From positions 68,138 to 132,137 of the forward strand of contig CABSAN010000001.1 in assembly GCA_902475785.1 (NCBI GenBank): a stretch of 64,000 nt of DNA, written 5' to 3'. The notes below the pieces were generated by a model, which had not been told where the DNA came from, made no database searches, and was given only the letters and a program-made list of their open reading frames with translations. The stretch comes from an uncultured Collinsella sp. (lineage in GTDB: Bacteria; Actinomycetota; Coriobacteriia; Coriobacteriales; Coriobacteriaceae). Below are positions 10,427-17,409 of the stretch, in pieces (the stretch's first letter is position 1; each line of letters begins with the position of its first letter). The translations under genes and the position numbers were made by a program.

Positions 10427-11035
10427 TTGTCGGTAGAGGATCAGTTTGAGGGCGATGAGCGCGCGCTGCTCAAGCGCATTCAAGAGCTGCTCGATGTGCG
10501 TATGAAGGATAAGCGCAAGCGCTACATGCATTCGCTGGGTGTTGCCGAGACCGCGCTCCATCTGGCCGAGGTGTATGGCGTCGACCGCTTTGATGCCGCC
10601 GCCGCCGGCCTGATTCACGACTGGGACAAAGTGCTCTCCGACGACGAGCTGGTCACGCGCGCTCTGCATTACGGCATTAAGATTGCCGGCTCTCCGTCTG
10701 CTGCGACGCCGCTTTTGCATGGCCCGGTTGCCGCCTATGAGCTTCCGCAGCTCTTTCCCGAGCTGTCGTCGGCGGTCTTCCAGGCTGTCGACCGTCACAC
10801 CGTGGGCGCCTGCGATATGACGCCGCTCGATATGGTGGTCTTTGTGGCCGATGCCATCGAGCCTAACCGCCATGGTGATTATGCCCACGCGCTGCGCAAG
10901 ATGGTGGGGGAGTCGACGCTTGACGAGTTGTTCTTCTCCTGTTTTGCACAGGGTCTGGTCTATGTGATCCAGTCCGGGCGCTATCTTTATCCCACGGCTA
11001 TTACGATTTACAACCATTACGCCCAGCTGCGCTAG
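10427..11035 (+). CDS. yqeK: YqeK-type HD-domain phosphohydrolase (Ap4A hydrolase)
   Basis: 202-aa HD-domain protein; the YqeK family hydrolyses diadenosine tetraphosphate symmetrically. The metal-binding pattern is visible: RYMHSLGVAETA (first His), GLIHDWDK (HD), HGPVAAYEL and VDRHTVG. TTG start with GGGGG upstream, 12 bp after nadD. The ~20-residue N-terminal helix before the HD domain is slightly longer than usual. Position between nadD and rsfS supports the call. Confidence 0.88.
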   Translation: MSVEDQFEGDERALLKRIQELLDVRMKDKRKRYMHSLGVAETALHLAEVYGVDRFDAAAAGLIHDWDKVLSDDELVTRALHYGIKIAGSPSAATPLLHGPVAAYELPQLFPELSSAVFQAVDRHTVGACDMTPLDMVVFVADAIEPNRHGDYAHALRKMVGESTLDELFFSCFAQGLVYVIQSGRYLYPTAITIYNHYAQLR

Positions 11036-11063
11036 CTCGGGTGCGTCTAGAAAGAGGTATTCC

Positions 11064-11519
11064 ATGGCCGACGAGACCATGACCGACGAGCAGATTCTTG
11101 AAGGTGTGGAGCACAAGAGCTTCGTTGCCACGTCCGACCGCACCGCCGCCTCGCTGTCCGCGAGCGGTGTCGCCGCCGAGGATGTCGCCCGCGCCGCCGC
11201 GCAGGCCGCATGCGGCAAGAAGGGCGAGGACGTGCAGGTGCTTGATCTGACTGAGCTCTCCGACGTGTGCGACTACTTTGTGCTTGCCACCGGTACCAAT
11301 AACCGCCAGGTCGATTCTATCGTCGATGAGATCGAGGAGAAGGTCGCCGAGGCTTGCGGTGAGCACCCGTTCTCCATCGAAGGTCGCGAGCAGAAGACTT
11401 GGATGCTCATGGACTACGGCTCGGTCGTCGTCCACGTCTTCACCCCCGAGGCCCGCGACTTCTACCGTCTCGAGAAGCTCTGGGGCGACGCTCCCCAGCT
11501 CCCCCTCAACCTCCTCTAA
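11064..11519 (+). CDS. rsfS: Ribosomal silencing factor RsfS
   Basis: 151-aa RsfS/Iojap protein that binds L14 and blocks subunit joining when nutrients are scarce. The conserved core begins around residue 55: DVQVLDLTELSDVCDYFVLATGTNNRQVDSI, then WMLMDYGSVVVHVFTPEARDFYRLEKLWGDA. The N-terminal ~45 residues are an Ala-rich, acidic extension not typical of the family. ATG start with AAAGAGG. The stop codon directly abuts the first palindromic repeat of the RAYT island. Confidence 0.93.
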   Translation: MADETMTDEQILEGVEHKSFVATSDRTAASLSASGVAAEDVARAAAQAACGKKGEDVQVLDLTELSDVCDYFVLATGTNNRQVDSIVDEIEEKVAEACGEHPFSIEGREQKTWMLMDYGSVVVHVFTPEARDFYRLEKLWGDAPQLPLNLL

Positions 11520-11553
11520 ATGATTTTTCTGGGACGGGGATAAATAAATCATT
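11520..11553 (+). repeat. REP-like palindrome, copy 1 of RAYT-1 family
   Basis: 34-bp element with complementary ends ATGATT / AATCAT(T) around an asymmetric core CTGGGACGGGGATAAAT. It begins one base after the rsfS stop codon and is inverted relative to copies 2 and 3 on the other side of the transposase gene. Confidence 0.8.
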
Positions 11554-11563
11554 CCTACCGTTC

Positions 11564-11606
11564 ACCGAACCGCTCATCTTTGTTGGGCGGTTCGGTTTTT
11601 TCTTTT
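11564..11606 (+). terminator. Rho-independent terminator after rsfS
   Basis: ACCGAACCGC (11564-11573) pairs perfectly with GCGGTTCGGT (11587-11596) across a 13-nt loop and is followed by TTTTTCTTTT. It lies between repeat copy 1 and the transposase gene, so it isolates that gene from upstream read-through. Confidence 0.9.
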
Positions 11607-11656
11607 CCCTTCTTTTGTATGCTGTAGCTATCGCAAACTCGGAAGGGAGGGCTTCG

Positions 11657-12397
11657 ATGACTCGCGTTGCCCGTGTGTTATCCGAACTCGGTCATTATCA
11701 TGTTATGGTCAAAGGTTGTGCTGACCAGCTGATCTTTGAGGACGATGACGACCGCTACTATTTCCTCAATCTGATGAGTCAGCGATTTACATCCGACCAT
11801 ATTCGGTTGCTTGCTTGGTGTTTGATGGACAATCATGTGCATCTGCTATTTGATGACCCCGAAAATCAAATGAGTGCTGCGATGCACGCCATAGATACAG
11901 CGTATGCGATGCGATTTAATTTGAAGACAGGCAGGCGTGGGCCAGTTTTTCAAGAACGCTTTAAGAGTGTTGTTATTTCCGATGATGGGCAGTTGCTCCG
12001 TTGCGTTCGTTACATTCACGACAACCCAGCGAAGGCAGGCATATCTTCTGCACCCATGTATCGGTGGAGTAGCTTCCACGAGTATTTCGGTACGCCTGAA
12101 ATCTGCGATTGCAGTGATATTGTCGAACTTTTTGGTGGTTCTGAGGCGTTTTACCTTACAAGTACAGACGGTAAGCCCAATCCGTATTATTTGCCTGAAG
12201 GCAAACACGTTTCCGATATGGATGCTTTGGAAGTCGCACAGGCTCTATTGGCTCCACTTGAGCCCTACCAGCTCAAGACGTTGCCGAAGCAAGAACGGAA
12301 TCGTCTGTTAGCAATGCTGAAACATCGAGGCTTTACGATTGCCCAGATTTCGCGCATTACGGGAATCGGGACAAATATTATTCAGAGGGCGAAATGA
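11657..12397 (+). CDS. REP-associated tyrosine transposase (Y1_Tnp/RAYT), copy 1
   Basis: 246-aa single-domain HUH-type nuclease of the IS200/RAYT group. ATG 11657 follows GGAAGGGAGG; the frame is open further upstream but without a better start. It carries the HUH histidines in WCLMDNHVHLLF and the tyrosine segment VRYIHDNPAKAGI, then WSSFHEYFG. The C-terminal ~60 residues (LPKQERNRLLAMLKHRGFTIAQISRITGIGTNIIQRAK) resemble a helix-turn-helix. It has no terminal inverted repeats or target duplication of an insertion sequence; instead three copies of a palindrome flank it. RAYTs are thought to mobilise or process such REP elements. Confidence 0.9.
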   Translation: MTRVARVLSELGHYHVMVKGCADQLIFEDDDDRYYFLNLMSQRFTSDHIRLLAWCLMDNHVHLLFDDPENQMSAAMHAIDTAYAMRFNLKTGRRGPVFQERFKSVVISDDGQLLRCVRYIHDNPAKAGISSAPMYRWSSFHEYFGTPEICDCSDIVELFGGSEAFYLTSTDGKPNPYYLPEGKHVSDMDALEVAQALLAPLEPYQLKTLPKQERNRLLAMLKHRGFTIAQISRITGIGTNIIQRAK

Positions 12398-12405
12398 GGC
12401 CTGAA

Positions 12406-12438
12406 ATGATTATTTCATCCCCGTCCCAAAATAATCAA
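12406..12438 (-). repeat. REP-like palindrome, copy 2 of RAYT-1 family
   Basis: ATGATTATTTCATCCCCGTC at its plus-strand left end, followed by CCAAAATAATCA; the core (read on the minus strand) is GGGACGGGGATGAAAT. It begins 9 bp after the transposase stop and is opposite in orientation to copy 1. Its right end has diverged by one or two bases. Confidence 0.8.
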
Positions 12439-12457
12439 AAGCACCGATAGCGCCAGA

Positions 12458-12491
12458 ATGATTTTTTAATCCCCGTCCCAGAATAATCATT
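12458..12491 (-). repeat. REP-like palindrome, copy 3 of RAYT-1 family
   Basis: Same family and orientation as copy 2, 19 bp further on. ATGATT and AATCATT ends surround the CCCCGTCCCAG core. Its last bases (12487-12489) are the stop codon of the convergent dinB gene. Confidence 0.8.
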
Positions 12492-13743
12492 GGGAGGAGA
12501 AGCGGGATTGGCGGCCGAAGGATAGGGCGGTGTCGCCGAATTTGTCTCGGACGGCGTCGATGGCGACGGAGAGGTCGCGGCGGTCGCTGGATTGGGCTCC
12601 GCGGTCATCGATCTCACAGAACAGGTCGGTCTGGATACCGCCTTGGTGGTTGAAGTCGCTCATGCCGATACCCGCCAGACGCACGTGCATGCCTTCTTGC
12701 CAGATATTGTCGAGCAGCTCGAGCGCTACGGCCACAAAGATATTCTCGTCGTCGGTGGGGTGCGGCAAGCGGCGCTGTGCCGTGCGTCCACTGCCATACG
12801 AATACTTGAGCTTGAGCGTTACGGTTCCACCTGTCAGCCCCTGACGGCGCAGGCGGCGCCCAACTGACTCGCCCAGCAGCGCAATCGCCGCCTCGATATC
12901 CCCACGCTCAGTCAAATCCTTCGCAAAGGTGCGCTCATTGCTCACCGATTTAACTTCGCGTTCCTCATCCAAGCCAGTAACCTCGGATACTTCGAGCCCC
13001 AAAGCACGCTGACGCATGCGCTCGCCATTCACGCCAAAAATTGCAGCTAGGGTGGACTCTGGCGCGCGTGAAAGCTCGCCGAGTGTATAAATGCGCATGC
13101 GACGCAGTCGCTCCTCGGCAGAACGCCCGATTCCGCTCATGGCGGACACGGGCAGCGCGGCCAAAAACCGCTGTTCCGTACCGGGGCGCACAATGGTCAG
13201 GCCAAACGGCTTGTCACGCTCGCTTGCGATTTTGGCCACGGTCTTGTTGCACCCAACGCCGATGGAGCACGTCACCCCCAGCGCCGCAACGCGGTCGCTT
13301 ATACGCCGCGCAACCAGCAGCGGATCCTCGGGTGCAAACCGGCCCGGCGTAATATCGATAAAGGCCTCGTCGATGGACACGCGCTCCACGCGCGGTGTCT
13401 CATCGGCAAGAATCGCCATGACCTGCGCGCTCACCTCACGGTAGCGATCAAAGTGTCCGTGCGTCCAAATGGCCTGCGGGCACAGGCGCCGCGCCTCGGC
13501 TGAGGCCATGGCAGAATGCACGCCAAAGCGACGTGCCTCGTACGAACACGTGGACACGACGCCGCGTGACTCGGCGTCTCCGCCCACGATGAGCGGCTTT
13601 CCGCGCCATTCGGGATGGTCGAGCATCTCCACACTCGCAAAAAATGCATCGAGGTCCATCAGGCCCACCGCCGGACCCGTCCAAGGCGGCGGCGTGACGC
13701 CCGCAGCATCCTCATAACCGTATGTATGTTCGCGTCTTTCCAT
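12487..13743 (-). CDS. dinB: DNA polymerase IV (Y family)
   Basis: 418-aa translesion polymerase. Catalytic carboxylates lie in GLMDLDAFFASVE (near residue 30) and SIDEAFIDITPG (near 125); there is a helix-hairpin-helix thumb (AMSGIGRSAEERLRRM) and a little-finger domain. QTDLF near residue 378 fits a sliding-clamp binding motif, though it lies before rather than at the extreme C-terminus. The start ATG at 13743 lies 6 bp downstream of a TATACT -10 box with no ribosome binding site, suggesting a leaderless mRNA. The stop codon is inside REP copy 3. Confidence 0.95.
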   Translation of the reverse strand: MERREHTYGYEDAAGVTPPPWTGPAVGLMDLDAFFASVEMLDHPEWRGKPLIVGGDAESRGVVSTCSYEARRFGVHSAMASAEARRLCPQAIWTHGHFDRYREVSAQVMAILADETPRVERVSIDEAFIDITPGRFAPEDPLLVARRISDRVAALGVTCSIGVGCNKTVAKIASERDKPFGLTIVRPGTEQRFLAALPVSAMSGIGRSAEERLRRMRIYTLGELSRAPESTLAAIFGVNGERMRQRALGLEVSEVTGLDEEREVKSVSNERTFAKDLTERGDIEAAIALLGESVGRRLRRQGLTGGTVTLKLKYSYGSGRTAQRRLPHPTDDENIFVAVALELLDNIWQEGMHVRLAGIGMSDFNHQGGIQTDLFCEIDDRGAQSSDRRDLSVAIDAVRDKFGDTALSFGRQSRFSSQ

Positions 13744-13749
13744 GTCATG

Positions 13750-13755
13750 AGTATA
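13750..13755 (-). promoter_or_regulatory. Predicted -10 box of dinB (leaderless transcript)
   Basis: TATACT on the minus strand, ending 6 bp before the dinB ATG. No convincing -35 hexamer is seen at the expected place and no LexA-type CGAAC-N4-GTTCG palindrome was found, so SOS control is not supported here. Confidence 0.5.
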
Positions 13756-13787
13756 CCGCGCAGCTCATGTGGGGTGCGTGTATGTGC

Positions 13788-13815
13788 TTGCAAATCGCGA
13801 ATTCTTGTCTAAGAT
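13788..13815 (+). promoter_or_regulatory. Predicted promoter for the rpsP operon
   Basis: TTGCAA (13788-13793), 16-bp spacer, TAAGAT (13810-13815). It lies in the 201-bp divergent region between dinB and rpsP and would leave a leader of roughly 120 nt. Confidence 0.55.
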
Positions 13816-13944
13816 ATGGATTTGCCCTCGACTACACCGAAGAAGTTGGTCTCACGGACTTCACCTGCCCGCGTCGATGGCGTATTATGTTCAACTGTTT
13901 GTTTGTAGTTGCAGCCTAAAGCTGCTTGGTTGGAGGAGTTTCCT

Positions 13945-14286
13945 TTGGCAGTCAAGATTCGCCTTGCTCGTCACGGCGCTAAGAAGCGTCCGTACTACCG
14001 TGTCGTCGTCGCCGATTCCCGCGCCCCGCGTGACGGTCGTATCATCGAGGAGGTTGGCCGCTACAACCCGATGACCGCCCCCAAGACCATCAACCTCGAC
14101 CTCGAGAAGATTGCTGACTGGCAGTCCAAGGGCGCTCAGCTCACCGACGCCGTCGCCGCTCTGGTCAAGGCCGCCAACGAGGGTGAGAAGACCGAGACCG
14201 TCGTCAAGAAGTCCAAGAAGCAGCTCGCCAAAGAGGCCGAGGCCGCTAAGGCTGCCGCTGAGGCCGCTGAGGGCGCCGAGGAGTAA
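13945..14286 (+). CDS. rpsP: 30S ribosomal protein S16
   Basis: 113-aa S16. Start set at TTG 13945 ([26 protein letters not shown], the family N-terminus) with GGAGGAG 5-10 bp upstream. An Ala/Glu/Lys-rich tail of about 30 residues extends beyond the conserved core, as in other actinobacterial S16. It heads rpsP-khpA-rimM-trmD, a classical ribosome-maturation operon. Confidence 0.97.
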   Translation: MAVKIRLARHGAKKRPYYRVVVADSRAPRDGRIIEEVGRYNPMTAPKTINLDLEKIADWQSKGAQLTDAVAALVKAANEGEKTETVVKKSKKQLAKEAEAAKAAAEAAEGAEE

Positions 14287-14289
14287 ATC

Positions 14290-14574
14290 GTGCCTGAGGT
14301 TGACGCTGCACAGCTCGAGGGTGAGGCAATGCTCTCAGATCGCATCGCCGATCTCGTCGAATATCTCGTTGTTCAGATCGTCGACGACCCGGATTCCGTG
14401 AGCCTCGAGGTCATCGATGGTGACGACGCTTCTACGATTGAGGTTTCGGTTGCCGAGGATGACGTCGCTAAGGTCATCGGCCGTCGTGGCCGTACCATCA
14501 AGGCCATTCGCACGCTCGCCCGTGCACTGGCCGCTCGCCTCGACACTGCTGTCGAGGTAGAGGTTCTGGGCTAG
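14290..14574 (+). CDS. khpA: KH-domain RNA-binding protein KhpA
   Basis: 94-aa KhpA (YlqC family), a small KH protein that acts with KhpB as an RNA chaperone affecting cell-wall synthesis. The KH GxxG-type loop is VIGRRGRTIKAIRTLARA. GTG start 3 bp after rpsP; the first ~15 residues (EVDAAQLEGEAM) are longer than in Firmicutes. Its place between rpsP and rimM is diagnostic. Confidence 0.93.
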   Translation: MPEVDAAQLEGEAMLSDRIADLVEYLVVQIVDDPDSVSLEVIDGDDASTIEVSVAEDDVAKVIGRRGRTIKAIRTLARALAARLDTAVEVEVLG

Positions 14575-14578
14575 GACC

Positions 14579-15100
14579 TTGAGGTCCCAGTACAAAAACA
14601 TCGCCCGTGTGGTCAAGCCGCACGGAAGGAAGGGGGAGGTCCTCGCGCAGCCGCTGCGGGGGCTTCCTTCTGTATTGGAGCCGGGTATGCGTGTCGCCTT
14701 GACGCCGCCGGCGCTCAAGCGCGACCGTTTTTGCACGGTCGTATCCGTCACCGATACGGGCGATGGCGATCTGGTCTCGTTTGAGGGCATAGACGACTTG
14801 ACGGCCGCCGAGGGTATCACCGGATGCTACGTGCTGGCAAATCGTGACGACTTTGAGCTCGATTCGCTCGACGCCGCCTATACCGACCTTATGGGTCGCG
14901 AGGTGGTCGACGAGCGCTTTGGCTCGCTCGGCACGGTTGTCGAGATTATGTCGACGCCTGCCAACGATGTTTGGGTTGTCGAGGGCGATCGGTACGGCGA
15001 GGTACTGATTCCCGTGATCGAGCAGGTTGTGCTCGATCTTCCCGACACAGGAACAATTTCCGTCCACGTTATGGACGGCTTGATCGATATGGACAAGTAG
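14579..15100 (+). CDS. rimM: 16S rRNA-processing protein RimM
   Basis: 173-aa RimM, which binds S19 and assists maturation of the 30S head. The N-terminal RimM domain opens with IARVVKPHGRKGEV and the C-terminal PRC-barrel holds VVEIMSTPANDVWVV and EVLIPVIEQVVLDL. TTG start 4 bp after khpA, so translation is probably coupled. trmD begins 10 bp later. Confidence 0.94.
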   Translation: MRSQYKNIARVVKPHGRKGEVLAQPLRGLPSVLEPGMRVALTPPALKRDRFCTVVSVTDTGDGDLVSFEGIDDLTAAEGITGCYVLANRDDFELDSLDAAYTDLMGREVVDERFGSLGTVVEIMSTPANDVWVVEGDRYGEVLIPVIEQVVLDLPDTGTISVHVMDGLIDMDK

Positions 15101-15110
15101 GGAGGTCAAC

Positions 15111-15869
15111 ATGCTAATCGAGACCCTTTCGGTCTTTCCCGAGATGTTTGAGCCCGTTATGTCCACGTCGATTTTGGGCCGTGCCCGCAAGGCCGGCCTT
15201 TTTGATTTTAAGGCCTATAACCTGCGCGACTGGACGCACGACCGTCATCGCACCGTCGATGACGAGCCGTACGGCGGCGGGCAGGGCATGCTCATGAAGG
15301 TCGAGCCTATTGCCGAGGCCATCGAGGCTATTAGCTCCGAGGGTCCCAAGCCCACCGTGGTGTTCTTCACCCCCTGTGGCGAGCCCTTTACGCAGCATGT
15401 GGCCGAGCGCCTGCTCAAAAGCGAGCGCCTGCTGTTTGTCTGCAGCCGCTACGAAGGCGTCGACGAGCGCGCGTATGCGTATGCCGACGAGCGTCTGTCG
15501 ATCGGCGACTACGTGCTTACGGGTGGCGAGCTACCCGCCATGGTCGTTGCCGATGCTGTCGTACGCCTCATTCCCGGCGCCCTGGGCGATGAGATGAGCA
15601 ACGTTGACGAGTCGTTCTCGACCGCCGAGGACGGTGGCCTGCTCGAGTACGCGCAGTACACCCGCCCCGCCGAGTTCAATGGAGAAGGTGTTCCTCCGGT
15701 GCTCGTGAGCGGCGATCACGCTAAGGTCGATGCCTGGCGTCGCAAGAACGCCATCGAGCGCACCTGCCGTTGGCGTCCCGATCTGATCGAGACGGCGCGC
15801 CTTACGCCACAGGAGCGCGCGTACGCGCAGGAGATTCTGGACGCTTCGTATTCGCAGAGCGAGGAGTGA
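15111..15869 (+). CDS. trmD: tRNA (guanine-N1)-methyltransferase
   Basis: 252-aa SPOUT methyltransferase that makes m1G37 in tRNAs, preventing frameshifts. The trefoil-knot SAM site shows CSRYEGVDERA and IGDYVLTGGELPAMVV; the substrate part has DDEPYGGGQGMLMK. ATG start with GGGAGG. The C-terminus carries WRPDLIE. Directly followed by lepB. Confidence 0.98.
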   Translation: MLIETLSVFPEMFEPVMSTSILGRARKAGLFDFKAYNLRDWTHDRHRTVDDEPYGGGQGMLMKVEPIAEAIEAISSEGPKPTVVFFTPCGEPFTQHVAERLLKSERLLFVCSRYEGVDERAYAYADERLSIGDYVLTGGELPAMVVADAVVRLIPGALGDEMSNVDESFSTAEDGGLLEYAQYTRPAEFNGEGVPPVLVSGDHAKVDAWRRKNAIERTCRWRPDLIETARLTPQERAYAQEILDASYSQSEE

Positions 15870-15871
15870 GA

Positions 15872-16435
15872 ATGGTTCCATCGCAGCATTCTGCCCTGAG
15901 GGGCGCCTTTGAGTGGATTGCGGTCGTCGTCATCGCGCTCGCCGCCACCTTCCTGATCCGCACCTTTGTGATCGAACCCTTTGTGGTGCCCACCGGCTCC
16001 ATGGAGTCCACGATCGAGATTGGCGACCAGATCCTGACGCAAAAGGTGAGCCTCGAGCTCGGCCAGCCTGTCACCCAGGGCGATATCGTGGTGTTTCACA
16101 ACCCCGATGGCACCTCCGAGCATGATGTGCTGGTGAAACGCGTCATTGCCACGGCCGGCCAGACCGTTGACCTGCAGGACGGCAAGGTCGTCGTCGACGG
16201 CCAGGCTCTCGACGAGGACTATACGACCGGCATGAGCTGGCCGCTTTCGGTCCAGGCGCCCGCCGCCCAGGTGAGCTATCCCTACACCGTCCCCGACGAC
16301 TGCGTGTGGGTGATGGGCGACAACCGCGAGAATTCAGCCGACTCACGCTACTTTGGCCCGGTCGACCGTTCGGACCTGATCGCCGTAGCGCTCGTGCGTT
16401 ACTGGCCGCTCAACCGTCTGGGCGCTATCGACTAA
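15872..16435 (+). CDS. lepB: Signal peptidase I
   Basis: 187-aa membrane-bound signal peptidase. One N-terminal transmembrane helix (AFEWIAVVVIALAATFLIRTFV) precedes the catalytic serine in PTGSMESTIEIGD; the general-base lysine is in VLVKRVIA and the family box is WVMGDNRENSADSRYFG. Start set at ATG 15872 (GAGGAGTGAG upstream, 2 bp after trmD). An earlier in-frame ATG at 15770 would overlap trmD by 100 bp and is rejected. Confidence 0.95.
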   Translation: MVPSQHSALRGAFEWIAVVVIALAATFLIRTFVIEPFVVPTGSMESTIEIGDQILTQKVSLELGQPVTQGDIVVFHNPDGTSEHDVLVKRVIATAGQTVDLQDGKVVVDGQALDEDYTTGMSWPLSVQAPAAQVSYPYTVPDDCVWVMGDNRENSADSRYFGPVDRSDLIAVALVRYWPLNRLGAID

Positions 16436-16442
16436 AAACCGC

Positions 16443-16448
16443 TATAGT
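16443..16448 (+). promoter_or_regulatory. Possible -10 box upstream of glyQ
   Basis: TATAGT lies in the 59-bp lepB-glyQ gap, 46 bp before the glyQ start; no matching -35 hexamer was recognised. There is no room here for a T-box leader. Confidence 0.35.
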
Positions 16449-16494
16449 ACAGTACCTAACCGTGTAATCGTTTCGACGAGGGGATATTAGAGGC

Positions 16495-17406
16495 ATGAAC
16501 GCTTCATCGCTTTCCTTCCAAGACATCATCCTGCGCCTCCAGCAGTACTGGGGCGAGCAGGGCTGCGTCATCATGCAGCCCTATGACTCCGAGGTCGGTG
16601 CCGGTACCTTCCATACCGCGACCACGCTGCGCTCGCTCGGTCCCGCCGAGTGGCGCACCTGCTATGCGCAGCCTTGCCGCCGTCCCGCCGACGGCCGCTA
16701 CGGCGAGAACCCCAACCGCATGCAGCACTACTATCAGTTCCAGGTGCTCATCAAGCCCTCGCCGGTCAACGCCCAGGAGCTCTACCTGGGTTCGCTGGCC
16801 GCCATTGGGCTGGACCCCAACGACCATGACGTCCGCTTTGTCGAGGACGACTGGGAGAGCCCGACGCTCGGCGCCTGGGGCCTTGGCTGGGAGGTCTGGC
16901 TCAACGGCATGGAGGTTACGCAGTTCACGTACTTCCAGCAGGTGGGCGGTATCGAGGTCGACCCCGTGCCCGTCGAGATCACCTACGGTCTGGAGCGTAT
17001 CGCCATGTACGCCCAGGGCGTCAACTCCGTCTACGACCTGGTGTGGAGCTATCTGCCCGACGGAACGCCCATGACCTATGGCGACGTGTTCTTGGAGAAC
17101 GAGCGCGAGTTTAGCGCCTACAACTTTGAGGTCGCCAACGTCGAGATGATGCGTCAGAAGTTTGACGACTACGAGGCCGAGTGCCACTCCTGCCTGGAGC
17201 GCAAGCTGCCGCTGCCGGCATATGACTGCGTCATGAAGTGCAGCCATGCCTTCAACCTGCTCGATGCCCGCGGTGCGCTGTCCGCAGTCGAGCGCGCCAA
17301 CTACATCCTGCGCGTCCGCGCCGTCGCCAAGGCGTGCTGCGAGGCCTATATGGCTGAGGTCGCCGGAATCAACGAGAATGCCGACCAGGAAGGCGAGGTG
17401 GCGTAA
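16495..17406 (+). CDS. glyQ: Glycine--tRNA ligase alpha subunit
   Basis: 303-aa catalytic (alpha) subunit of the tetrameric bacterial glycyl-tRNA synthetase. Family segments include [56 protein letters not shown] and [23 protein letters not shown] start with GAGGGG upstream. glyS follows after 3 bp. Confidence 0.98.
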   Translation: MNASSLSFQDIILRLQQYWGEQGCVIMQPYDSEVGAGTFHTATTLRSLGPAEWRTCYAQPCRRPADGRYGENPNRMQHYYQFQVLIKPSPVNAQELYLGSLAAIGLDPNDHDVRFVEDDWESPTLGAWGLGWEVWLNGMEVTQFTYFQQVGGIEVDPVPVEITYGLERIAMYAQGVNSVYDLVWSYLPDGTPMTYGDVFLENEREFSAYNFEVANVEMMRQKFDDYEAECHSCLERKLPLPAYDCVMKCSHAFNLLDARGALSAVERANYILRVRAVAKACCEAYMAEVAGINENADQEGEVA

Positions 17407-17409
17407 GCC

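Noticed and set aside
13715..13735. GAACATACATACG near the dinB start as a possible LexA box
   Set aside because: The second half-site does not match CGAAC-N4-GTTCG and the sequence lies inside the coding region.
16436..16494. Possible T-box leader before glyQ
   Set aside because: The gap is only 59 bp and lacks any T-box sequence.
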